Assembly: GCA_032718565.1 (NCBI GenBank)
Contig: JAVGVS010000042.1
Span: 1,967,207 to 2,031,206 of the forward strand
Origin: Distichodus sexfasciatus
Taxonomy: Eukaryota; Chordata; Actinopteri; Characiformes; Distichodontidae
Length of the DNA stretch: 64,000 bases
Direction of reading: 5' to 3'
Shown here: positions 1 to 11,600 of the stretch, in pieces
Position numbering within the stretch: the first letter of the stretch is position 1
How the letters are laid out: each line of letters starts with the position of its first letter
The notes under the pieces: generated by a model
Database searches by the model: none
Seen by the model: only the letters and a program-made list of their open reading frames with translations
What the model was told of the DNA's origin: nothing
Program-made: the position numbers and the translations under genes

Positions 1-190
1 TTAACAGAGCTTTTATCCAGAGTGACTTACATTTTTCCTAATTTCAGGGACAGTTCCCCTGAGAGCAATTTAGGGTTAAGGGTCTTACTCAATGTTGACC
101 CAATGTTGGTAACGCCAAAGGTAGGATTCAAACCCACAACCTCTTGAGCCCAAGGCGAATGTCCTACCACTAGGCCACCAACACCCAGTT
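1..190 (-). mobile_element. tRNA-derived SINE, cut by the window start
   Basis: On the - strand a tRNA-like head (GGCCTAGTGGTAGGACATTC, then a GGGTTTGAATCCTACC B-box) leads to a body with GGGTTAAGGGTC/AAGACCC and ends in CTCTGGATAAAAGCTCTG. The same head and body recur in + orientation at 7741, 20690 and 21415, so this is an interspersed family. Decayed. Confidence 0.7.
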
Positions 191-1689
191 GAACCCCAAG
201 GCCTGTGTGTCATAAGTCCAAAGTCCATCAAGCCCTCACATTACCAAAAGTCAAGTGATCACAGTGTCATGACAACAAATATACATTTCATCACAGTGTT
301 ATTATCAAAGATCTATTTTTTTTAGCTTGTCATCATTTTGTCTTAGATATAAAATGGTCATTGACAATTTTTTCTTCATTCTTTTTGTTAGAGAATACTG
401 ATAGACACTGATTCAGCTGATACAAGCAGTCTAGCTGTTTAATCTCGGCTTTGCCTCTTGAGCTCAATAAAACTCATTACAGCTGAGAGCAGCTCCATTC
501 TTCTCCCCTCACAATCCTGGAGGATTCCCTCTTGCTTTATTTCATCCGTCCTCCATTTTCAGCTACACTTTTTTCTCTGTGGAAGGACTTACTGGCAGGC
601 AAAGGGAGGGGCATGGACAGACCCGTGCCAAGCATCCCATCCTGTATTGCAGGGTCAAAAAGTTAGAGGTGGAGTCCTTTTAAGCTCTAAAAGAGAACAA
701 TCAGGGCATTGACCAGCAGTTCTCTAAAGGACACTACTCAGTTCGCTCTGCAGATGAGTTGTGAGAGCCTGCAATTGTTAGCGTGAAGCAATGAAAGTTC
801 TTAGTAGTGAAAACTAGGGTTGGTTTTCTCTCCCACTATGGATGTAGCCGTGACAACTCATTTGGAGGGAGTGACTTCTCCTTCTCTCTTCCTCTCTCTA
901 TTTTGCTCTCTCCCCTCTCACCCTCCCCAAAGCTGATTACAGTTAATGTGAAAGGAGATAAAGGCTTCATTGTGGAGTCCCAGATCCCCAGAACGGTGCC
1001 TCTCTGAAACTGCAAGGCTGCAAGCTCTTTAGCGGGGCTTGGAATTGTCTGCAGTATGGCAGGATTAGACAGCCATTACCAGAGGTTTGTGTTCTCCCAG
1101 GGAAAGCCAGAAGTGCAAAGGCCTGAGACCGGACTCTTTAACGATCAGTTTTACCTCTAGAGCTGAGTGATAAGACGCATCATGTTAGCGTGATATAATG
1201 TGATGAACTTTTTTATAAGCAGATCTAGAATGTACACAGACCTTGCACATCCAAACTAGATTCTAGGCAGGTTTAATCATAGCTTTTCAGCTTTCATTTT
1301 TAATTTAATAGATTTCATCATTCATATGCTTTGTTCATCACTTCTACTGAAAAATGTTAATTAGTGTTCTGCTTCAAACTTCAATCCGACTGTAGGAAAG
1401 TGTTTCTTCTTTTAATCATATAAATGTTAAATGTGGATCTCAGGTGAAAAGATAAATTGTGTTGACCAGGCAATAGAGAGATATGTATATTTTAGAGTTT
1501 TTGTATGACTAATTCTTTTACATCTAATGACATGACATGCACGAGTGAAAATTACCATCACTTAGCAGCTCAGAAATAACAATATTCACTACTTCTAGCG
1601 GGAGATAAGACTCATTATTTTACTGCAATATAATGTTGCATGCCTTTTCAAAGGCAGATTTACAATGAAGACACATCTCAGTTTATACC
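191..1689. other. gas7 upstream intron, nothing recognised
   Basis: No Gas7 WW or SH3 exon, RNA gene or clear transposon can be recognised. Short open frames at 458-712 and 807-1007 lack similarity and splice context. Confidence 0.5.
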
Positions 1690-2285
1690 GGATTCCTGGC
1701 GCTAACTTGATGCTAATTTCCACTGGAGGTGAAATAACATTGGAACTGCTACATGTGAAATTGGTGAATTAGGATTGGCTGAAAATGCCAAATAGAAAAA
1801 GTGACAGTTAAATTATGACAATTTCTGCAATCACTGGATTCTAATATAACACTAGAAAATCACTAGAGCTTAGCCCCGGTCAGTGTTTTACTACAGTTAC
1901 AGCTAAGTGATGCTAATGTCTACTGGCATTGGATACTAATATAAAATTGAAACTCCCTAAATGTGCTGGTAAAGTTTGCACTGATGAATGCTTAACTAAC
2001 CTGAAAGTGACAGTTAATTTCAGCTAAAAGTGACAGTGCTAATATATGCTGAAATGAGATGCTAACATAACTTTGGAGGTCCCAAACGTACTCCTAAAAA
2101 CTAAACAAGGAAGATTGCCAGCTAGCTGATACTAATATTTGCTGGTAATGTTTGCTATCATAGCATTACAACTCCCATAAATGTGCTTGGGTTAGGGAAA
2201 CTAACTGGACAAAGTGACAGCTAACTGATATTAATTTCCACTTGTGTTCAGTCCTAACAGTGGAATTCTAGTTGAATGTGCAAGC
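1690..2285. repeat. degenerate ~105-bp tandem repeat, about six units
   Basis: Units beginning near 1695, 1800, 1899, 2009, 2118 and 2217 share the order GCTAA(T/C)-TTCCACTGG, ACATTGGAACTCCCTAAATG-like text and GTGACAGCTAA. Identity is low, so the array is old. Confidence 0.5.
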
Positions 2286-3714
2286 AGAAATCAGTAAGCA
2301 TCAGTGAGCAGTGTTAAGCAAAAAGCTGCTAACTTGTGCTAATTTTCACTTGCATTTGAACCTCCAACCTTTCTCTGAGTGAAAGTGAACATTCAACAAA
2401 AACAAAAGTGGAAACCTGTCCAGCGTTTATTTAAACTCCTCTCGCATTTGTGAGCCCACCTTTGTTTTTTTTCTCCTTTTTTTGGCTCCTGCTGTTGTAC
2501 TGCTTGAAGCTTTGGTGAGACCTGGAGCTTTGTGATGCTGTCAGAGAGAGTGTGAGACAGATGTCCGTCATTATTTAGTCTAGCTGTGACAGCACTTGAG
2601 GATGGAGCTCAGTGCTTTGGGACGTTGAATGAACACAATCAATTTGGCGCAAGCATTCGTCCTTGTGGACCGAAAACTGTGTTTGAAAAGGAGAGCTACC
2701 GTCAAACGTCGACAAGTAGCATGTTCGCAGATGTCTTACCGTAGTATTTCAATGATTTTGCTGTGTTCGAAATGCTTTTACTCTTGGGTTTTGAAAGGAA
2801 AGACAGATGGAAACTACTGAAAACCTAGAACTGGCTGGTGTGTGTTTATGTAGTGTAGTAGGTGGGGCTCAAAAGTGAGAATGCTCAAATCAAACCGAGG
2901 TGTGAGTAACTAGAATAAGAAAATGAAAGAGAAGGAAAGTATTACAAGACTAAAATTGTATCCACGTCATTCTAAATGAAATAACACCGACAGGAGACAC
3001 TGTGCAAACTCCATACACTCATATAAACTACACATTTGCTTTCTCTCTCCAGCCTCCTCGCGGCGTCAGTAATGGCACACAGCTGGTTCCAATCCAGATG
3101 TCACATGTTCGGTGACTAACATTGACAGAACAGGAAGCGTTCACAGGAAGCCGAGATGCAGCTGTTTGCAGCAAGTTGATGTAGCAGCACCACAGCTAAT
3201 TCTCACTTTTAGAGCATCAACATGTTTTGGGCCGGTCCGAACTGGAAAGTCTAGTACTATCCCGTTGTTTGTCACCGATTAGGGAGTTTTAGATGAGTTT
3301 TCCTGGGCCTGTTACATCACAGTGCACTTGTTTTTCCATGCTTCTTGCTTTGGATTAAGTGATTGGTATAATAAGTGGCAGTTTGGCATGAGAGCTCTTA
3401 GAGGAAGTTACAATGTGGTTCCCTAAATGAATGAAAAAAAATAATTGAAATGTTATACCCCTCTCTAATCATCAGCTCCAGCTCTGCTTTCTGTCCCAGA
3501 CATTAAACTTTGTACTATGTGTGCCTCACTTTGGTGCTCTCTTCCCTCTCACATTTGTCAGCTAAACTCAGTTATACATTTCAAAACTGCTCATAAGATT
3601 CGCCTGTTCAGGATGACATGCACATACACATTCGGAACCAGTTCTTACAGATCTTAGTCTTTTTATTGCTGTTTTTGTTAGTTATTTGTATTAGCGTCAT
3701 AGCAATTATCTATT
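2286..3714. other. gas7 upstream intron, nothing recognised
   Basis: Poly-T tract near 2465 and ordinary AT-rich sequence. The 63-codon frame at 2629-2820 has no similarity I recognise. Confidence 0.5.
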
Positions 3715-3716
3715 TA

Positions 3717-4406
3717 GGGGGCCATGCAGTGGAACACTGCATGTGTTTCCCATATTGGATTTTTCTTTAATCGGCATAACTAGTCAACTAGATCCTGGAT
3801 TTTTATCCAATCTGCATGTAACTGGTATTATTTGAATCCCAAGACATTCTTCTTTAATTATTATCGAGTATATTTTTAATTTAGATTTTCATTTAGGCTG
3901 TATTTTTTTAAATAAATGTGCTCGGCTTCGTATAGTAATGCAATGCCACACACTGAATATCATAGAAATCTAGCTCTGAGTGAGCTACCACTAATTTTCA
4001 TAGTATGAAATCGTATTATTTAAATCTCAGCATATTCTTCTTTAATTGTTATTGAGCACATTTTTCATTTACCTATTCATATGGCTATATTATGCAAATC
4101 AATACTTTGAAACAAATTCAGCAAGACATATGTTTGAATAAGGAAACTTTACTATAATTTACAGTTTTTAGACACTATCTTATAGTAATTATTAAGCCCA
4201 TTTTCAGGTATTTCTTTATATGGCTGCAAAGTTTCACTTCAAAGTCGATATCCCACTTATTGGCGCCATAATAAACTATTTTAAAGTTAGCCTAATAAGT
4301 TTTGAACTGTAAATACGTAGAAAAAAAGATGAAAGATATCAAATCTCAACATATATGTACTTCAATTCATAAAAAACTGATAAAGCTGCAAACTGCATGG
4401 CCCCCC
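3717..4406. mobile_element. non-autonomous DNA transposon with TA flanks
   Basis: Ends GGGGGCCATGCAGT (left) and ACTGCATGGCCCCCC (right) are inverted repeats differing by one G, and each end abuts a TA dinucleotide (3715-3716, 4407-4408). This fits a Tc1/mariner-like target duplication. The 690-bp interior is AT-rich with no open frame. It holds imperfect direct repeats around 3835-3910, 4020-4090 and 4170-4225 (CATTCTTCTTTAATT-type core). Confidence 0.75.
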
Positions 4407-4982
4407 TAATCACTGCTTGCAGTTATATTTTAATAATTGAATTGCATTCATAATACTTTACTAAATACATCATTAACTATTCTGTGACTCTATAGCGATA
4501 CATTATCATTGGCCAAAACAAGTCATAAGATGTCATGTTAAATCCACACCTGAATCCACTAACTCAGTTTCACATGTAATCTTGTGTATGTGTTTAGGAC
4601 ATTGAACTGTTTTTGCTCTGATCCACCACTGCATTATTTATAATATCTCTGAATATATACATGACACTGACCATGAACTATACAGCAATTTTATATGACA
4701 ATTTGTAATATGTAATACAATTACATTTAATTAGGATTGAAAATCCATTTAATTGTAAAACCACTTCATGTGTATTTTTACATTATTATTTCTTTAACCT
4801 GAAGTTTGTCAACAGTCACTTACAATTTTCTGTTGCATCCATACTGTCACGTCTGCCTGCTGTTGATTGTGGTAATGAAGAATCTGCAGAATCTGTCCTC
4901 TTTTTCGGTAAATCCTTTTAAGAAATCACACACACGTTATTGCAGCTTAATGTATCTTATTATATAAATATGGTATTTCTCA

Positions 4983-4992
4983 NNNNNNNNNN
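4983..4992. other. assembly gap (10 N)
   Basis: Ten undetermined bases directly before a TTA microsatellite, probably a gap of arbitrary stated length. Confidence 0.99.
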
Positions 4993-5011
4993 TTATTATT
5001 ATTATTATTAT
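4993..5011. repeat. TTA microsatellite next to the gap
   Basis: Pure (TTA)n abutting the N run. The repeat likely caused the assembly break, so its true length is unknown. Confidence 0.9.
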
Positions 5012-5179
5012 CCTTGATGATTTCCAAAATGATTTCAGATTTCAGACAAATGCCTCAAAGTTTTTTGACACAAAACGAATGTTTGACAAAATGAATCTTA
5101 TACTTGCTTTAGGACATTGTCCATCAAACACAACCATACACTGCACTTTTGTTAGACATATATATATATATATGTGAGT

Positions 5180-5240
5180 GTGTGAGCCCTGCGGTGTGTT
5201 GGCGCCCCGCCTTGGATTGTTCCCCGGTTTGCACCCGTAA
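5180..5240 (+). mobile_element. SINE 3' body fragment
   Basis: GAGCCCTGCGGTGTGTTGGC then GCCCCGCCTTGGATTGTTCC, a module seen in many fish SINEs. It is related to the tail fragments at 20140 and 31676. Preceded by a TA microsatellite at 5158-5174. Confidence 0.55.
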
Positions 5241-5577
5241 ATTACTAGGATAGACTCTGGTATAATGATATACCAGATATAATGACATGTATAAATGATT
5301 ATTTAATATTAAATATATTTCATGAGTTGTGAGTTGTTCACTTTTTCAGAAGTGAACCAGCTGTTTATGCTTGTGTAACTATGCATCAGGCAAATAAAGA
5401 ATCATGAACCTTGCAAACACTTAAAAATAAAAAATCCCACTCAAATAATTGTAGTTTGCTTTACACCCATTCACGAAGCTACCTCTTTTTGTATGGAGAA
5501 AACCTGCTCCTCTCGATTGAATGAATGCACAGATGTCTCATACATGTCCCACTGATGCCTGTCTCTCTGTCCTTCAG

Positions 5578-5670
5578 CAGATCAACTGTGTGACGTTCCC
5601 CTTGCCGCTCCACACATCCGAACAGCAGCTGCTCAAACCAGACGAATGGAGCTACTGTGATTATTTTTGG
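5578..5670 (+). CDS. gas7: gas7 exon, linker before the F-BAR domain
   Basis: Reads (Q)INCVTFPLP...EQQLLKPDEWSYCDYFW, the conserved stretch between the WW and F-BAR regions of Gas7. A pyrimidine tract and CCTTCAG precede it, and GTAAGG follows at 5671. The two CAGs in tandem (5575-5580) allow a start at 5578 or 5581, which would add or drop one Gln (a NAGNAG acceptor). It ends in phase 0. Confidence 0.93.
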
Positions 5671-8600
5671 GTAAGGGGAAAGAAACAAAGTCAGCTCTCT
5701 GTGCTACTGCACGTACGGAAAGAAAGAGGAGTGATGTTGATGTTTACTATGCTGCACAAGTCTGATGAGTTAGTCACTAGGTCATTTTTAGCCCGTTGCC
5801 AGGAATGTGTCTTTTTGATTCACCTTCAGGCATTGCCCTAATAGAGCAGTCTGCATTTTGTCTGTGTTTTGAAAAACTCACCAGAGCCGCGTACTTGTAC
5901 GAATTCTTTTACGGTACCAAACGAAAAGGTGGAGCCATAAAGAAGAAAACCCTTTGGTAGGTCAGACCCAAAAGGGCTACTCAAAATGATGTGGCTAACT
6001 TACTGGCAGCCTTAACTCTCCATTGTCTTTGCAACAAAAAGGAACCCAGTCAGTGGTAAGCACTACATTGTGCTCTAATGTTTTTGGGTGCTAATGACTG
6101 TATTAGTTTGGCTAATTTGCATTTGTTTCTTGAATAGTTCCTGTGACTTAGACCTCTATTACTGGGTCAAACCAGCCTACATTTACAATTACGTTCTTCA
6201 AAATCTGGAAAAAGCCAATATAACAGAATTTTTTTAAATTCATACCTTACTGGCAGTGGAAAAGCACTGTAGGTGCATTTGTAAATAACCCTTTAATGTG
6301 TTTTGTCTGCTTGAGTGGATTGCTATAAGGTAAAAAAAAAAATCTGGTTCAGAACTGTTCAGAACTGTCAATGTTAAGGACTTTATTCTGCTGGAGTTAA
6401 ATTTTTGGGTTTTCTTTTGACTGTTCCAAACAGAACTTTTCTTAACCCTTACATGAATTGTTCTACAGTTATGAAACAAGACTGATGTCATAACCTGTTA
6501 GCACCTGATGCACTTTAATATGAAGTCTTCTGAATCTTTAAACTCTATTATCTCTGCTATGATTTGTACTACAAATTTTGCATAACCACAGCATCTACGT
6601 TTTGACTATCTTCCATGAGATTTCAGCTCTGTAGTGAAGCCAAGTGAAACTTGTAGCCATCTTGGCAGCAAAACTTTTTTGTTGCATATTTAAATGCCTG
6701 CATCCAGTAACATCTCTCGCATCAAGCAGCCACGAAGAAACTTTTCCTCGTGCCTAGCGGGGGAAAAGCATCGCTTCTGTCAGGAGCCTCCTGCAGATCT
6801 CGTCTGACAGCGCGAGGCTCGGCATGTTTACCGGCGCTCATGTTGTGTCTCCTGTTGCAGGCTGACAAAAGGGACCCGCAGGGGAGCAGCTCGGTCTCCG
6901 GCTTTGAGGTCTTACTGCAGAAGCAGCTGAAGGGAAAACAGATGCAGAAGGAGATGGCAGAGTTTATGAGGGAGAGGTTAGTTCTCATCTCGCACCACTG
7001 CTCGTACCGGTTCAACAAAATTCCTTAAGCAGACCCTTTTTACTGCATCAAATGCAGAATGAGTTATGATTGCATTTTATATTTTCGCCCTATGACGCAG
7101 AATTTCTTTTACAGGCCACTCAGCAGGATTCTCCGCAAAAGTGGGGTTGCGTAACAGGGCTTTATAGCCTGCCCCGCCGTTGCCGCGAAACCCTGCACAG
7201 TGACATTGTCACATTGTTCAGCAAGTTTCCTCTATTTCATTAATGACGGACTTTCATGTTGCACAAACTCGTTACGGAAAACGAGTCATTTCCTGCAGTC
7301 AGGCAGTTTTTTTTTTCAGACACAAGAGACGTTCCTGCTGAGTGGCAGGAGTTATGCAAGGTGTTTCCTCGCAACTCCATTTTTTTACCCTTTCTGCCTT
7401 GCTGACTGTGGCTTAAAGGGGCATGAAACATGGGATTTTTTGAGACGTTAGGTAACATGTAGGTCTCATCTGTGAACTGAAGCAATAATTGAATTAGACA
7501 CTGAAGTCATAGTTGGGATACTGTGGGCCTTTAACCTTTTATTCTTCTGATATCACAGAATTTGAGATAGATATCTACAATTGAGAAGTTCTTTACTTTC
7601 AGTCACTTTTCTTGTTTGCTTCGGACAAATACTTGAGCAAGTAAATGGCACTTCTTATAACAACATATGTAAAACTGCACACCATTCGATTCTGATTCTT
7701 AATGTCATTCTCTCAGGATCTCATAATTATTCATCACTGGAGTGGTGGTGGTCCAGTGATATAATACTTGCTTTTAGCCTAAGAGTTGAAGGTTCAAATC
7801 CAACTGCCAGAAGTACCATCATTGGGCTCCTCAGCAAGACCCTTAACCCCAAGTTTCGAATCCTGTAATTAGGACATGGTTTATGCTTTGAATAATCTGC
7901 TAAATGCTGTAAATGTAAATTTACAAATGATTTCAGCACTGGGTACATTATTATTCACTTATCCCTAAATCAGTTGTATTGGTCATGTTGTTCTTCTCAT
8001 TTGTTTAGTTCAACTCTGCAAATTATTTAGACATGTATGCCTGGTGTTGACCTTTCCGTAAAGGAGACAGCTGTGGGCAGCTGTCATACAGTGCTGGGCG
8101 AGCAGTCCTTGGGGATGGTGTATGGCTTGTGAGTAGCACACTGGTACATTTACCAGTCCGGGTCTTGAACCAGCGTTGCTCTGATCCAAGTACCAGGCCG
8201 GTAAAAATGCCACTGGGGTACCCTCATTCAGTTGTCAGAAAGATTTTTTCAAATGTGAAGTTAGTACTTGAATTTCTTAAATTTTATTTACGAAATGGAG
8301 TGTTCAGACTGAGGTCAACCAGTTGTGTTTCTTGGCTTCAGTGGATGTTACCTGTGATGATGTTCCAGCAGATTCTTGTAAATAATAGTGGAGACATGTG
8401 AGAAACTTTTTACTAAATGTATTGCAAGGTAGAATATCAAATGTGATGTAACTGAGCAGAGGCCAGAGGAGAACCCATGGTGTAGAAATGAACCTTCCTT
8501 TTTTTCAAAACTTTTTAGTTTCACTTTCTCTAATTCAAATACATGTGGCTTAGTACCAAGAAAACTCATTTGGCAATAGAGCAATGACAGCGAAATAAAT

Positions 8601-11600
8601 TGAGCAACAATTGACCCACTTTAATTCTTTAAAAACTGCATGTTTTGATGTTGATGTTGATTGGTCTGTCTCTAAGCAATTATTCACATTTTGGCAGCAT
8701 TGACTAAAAGGTGAAATTGCTGGTAGTCCTGCTTATACGAACTGCTCTGGGAAATGCACAATTCATTGTGAGAATGTTAAGAAGCTTCAGAGAATTTGTT
8801 CAAAGCAACTGAGAAAAAATGGATCATGGAATAAGAATGATGAGTTCACAACTAAGTGAAAGTCGTGTCGTGGCTGACCTTCTGCTGCCTTTAATCCATT
8901 CAGTACAAGCCTTTTCTTTAATGAGAAATCTCGAAGAGGGAATTCCTGCCTGTTTAACCCTTGCCGTCTAACCGCTCTGTCCCCAGGAGTTTGGCTGACC
9001 TAAAGGTCTGGGAAAGGGTTCACACAGTACTCCCCAGTAGGGATGTGATGTAAGAGGTCAGCCGTAGTACCATTTTTCCCCCAGGGAGGGGCCATTAGCA
9101 TACAGGCAGCTCAGGAAATGACCTTGGCATGGGAACTTTCTCTGGAAGCGGCAGATGTTCTCGAACCTCGGCTTTCAGAGGCTTTTAGCACTGTGTCAGT
9201 CTCCTGAGGGTTGACCTGCAGTAAGGCTACACGTTCGCCGTGTCATTTTTTAAAAACTGTTTCTTATTTTGCCTGATCAGGATCAAGATTGAGGAAGAGT
9301 ATGCCAAAAACCTCTTAAGGCTCTCCCAGATCCCACTGGCAGCCCAGGAGGAAGGGTAAGTGTCAGGTTTCTTAGTGTTGAGGGTGTAAACGAGGAGTGT
9401 TTTCCTTCACCAGGATGGCTTATCTAGTTTGCTGACTTACTAACAATCTTGACAGTGTGATGTAATGTCTTACCTCAGTGTGGAGCTTAAATTGCTCACC
9501 TACCAAGACCTAGCATAAAGGCTGCATTCAGACATATTCTAGTCTATTTTTTCCTGCAGCTACACACTTTCTGAACCAACAGTGCATATTGCTTCATATC
9601 CTTTAATTCCATAAACACTGAGTCAAGTGTCAGTCACATCCACTAAAATAACAGCTTCCCTTTTTCAAAAATGTTCTTTATATGTTTTAAACCCTTCACA
9701 ATTAACATAGTTTACCAAGTAGATTTGTTTGACAGATTTTGCAGCCATATGTCAGAACCACAGGTTCATTTTTTCTTGGTAGATCTATATAGGATCTGTT
9801 ACGTTCCACATATATGATACATATGAGATTGAAAGTGATGAAAACTAACAACACATACTGTAACAGACAGATTCAAGACCCAAACACAGAGTTTCAGAAA
9901 ACAACTCAGAAAATATGGGAAAATATAGCTTGTAAAACAGACTATTTAAACATGGGATTTCACAATAGAGATAAAGAGAGAAATATATCCAAATATCGGA
10001 GGGCACAGGAATGAACAGTTCAAATCATAAGGCAAAAAAGAGAAAAAGAAATCATGAAAATAACATTACAGCCAAAAAGAGGTGAGGAAAAGAGCCAAAG
10101 GGGGATTTTTTGTTCCGGTTAAAACACACTGGCAACACTTTGCAAATATAAACAAGATCTAATGAGTCACAAACTCAGGTGAAGCTGAACGGGTAAATGA
10201 TGCACAAGGAGGCACGTTGGAAAATGTGGATGGGATTATGGAACTGGAACCCAACATCGTAGCTGGTGGAAGAGCTGAACCAAAGTTCAAAGATCAGATT
10301 GCACAATAGACAATAGCACAATAGCAAATCAAAAGCAGACACAGGCCAGACCAAATAAAGAGAGAGAGAAAAAATAAAGCCAATTTTCAGAGGGCAAGAG
10401 CACAAAAAACAATCGTACGTTTAAAAAGTAGACCAGAAGGTGGACAGGGAGTAAAGAAACCAAAAGATTACACTGGTCAAAATACACTGGCAACACTCAA
10501 CAAGATGCTTCTGTAGACAGTGTGGCATATTAACAGGAACTAATGAGGCACATGACTTAAACTCAAGTAAAGCTGATTTGCTGAGTAATGCAGGAGGATG
10601 CATGTTGAAAATTGACATTATGGACCTGGAGCCCAAAACTATAGCAGGTGGAAAACCTGAAACCTGCTATTCAAACAAAGGCTGTCTAATCTTTGGACTT
10701 GTCACATTAATTTGCAGTGAAGCTCATTCTTTTTGCTGTTCAATAGAGAGCGAATTGTTTCCTACAGAATGCAGATAGTGCAGGCGAGAGCCGCCCACCC
10801 TCTACCAGGAGACAAGCGCCACAAAGGCCCCTTTATCGCTCCTCCCGGCCCAAGTTTTCTTCTAACTTGTGATGGCCATTGTCTTATCGCCTGCCTTCTA
10901 CAGGAGCGCACGAAACCTTTTGTTTTTCCTGAATCCGCTATTTGTGTAGTTGCGACGTGGACAACATGGCGGCTGGAGTGGGGGGTCATGACATTTTGGC
11001 ACTTTGCTGTCCAGTTGAAATCTCTCTCTAAAGAAATAGTACAAAAGCATGGGGTTTCCTCAAACTTTCAACCAGTAAGTTGTTTGAGGCTTAATTGTAA
11101 CCTCTGTGCCTTTTGTTTTTCTTGAACATATCGATTTATAGATTTGAGAGAGTGTGAAGGGTCCAGATTAGCTGCTATTAGGGTGGCAGCAAGTAGTCAA
11201 TCGAGTCGATGACATCAGTGCTGAATATGAGGTTAACATCGTGATTTGTATAAGCTTCAAACAATTAAAACTAATATTATTTCGTCTATATCCCCATGTA
11301 AACACTGCATTCATTATGCTAGCCCTTTTGATTCTGGTCATTGGTCAGTTCCAGTTGATGTAACAACTTTTGGCATCTATGTCAGAGTTGAACTTGTCAC
11401 TAAGGATGTTCAGTGTGAAGGTTTATAAAGATTCTAAACTTTAAAAGCATAGAAGTACTTCAAAAAATCAGAATACAAAAAGGTGTTTTGCTCACTTGCC
11501 CACCCGTTTTGATGGCCACAGCAGCAGAAGCACTAGACACTTATTAAAGTCATGAAGTTGTTGACCTGCTAACTTAAATTTCCATTGAGTAAGTGTTTGT

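Noticed and set aside
5521..5841. 106-codon open frame starting at 5521
   Set aside because: Only its 5578-5670 part is coding (a gas7 exon). The remainder reads through intron sequence on both sides.
6722..7028. Overlapping open frames on both strands near 6.7-7.0 kb
   Set aside because: The + strand frame contains the real exon 6861-6976 plus flanking intron; the - strand frame is its shadow.
8880..9250. GC-richer stretch before a gas7 exon considered as a conserved enhancer
   Set aside because: No recognisable motif cluster; conservation cannot be judged from one sequence.
10733..11125. 130-codon open frame
   Set aside because: Codon usage and composition look random, the opposite strand is also open at 10762-10989, and no domain is recognised.
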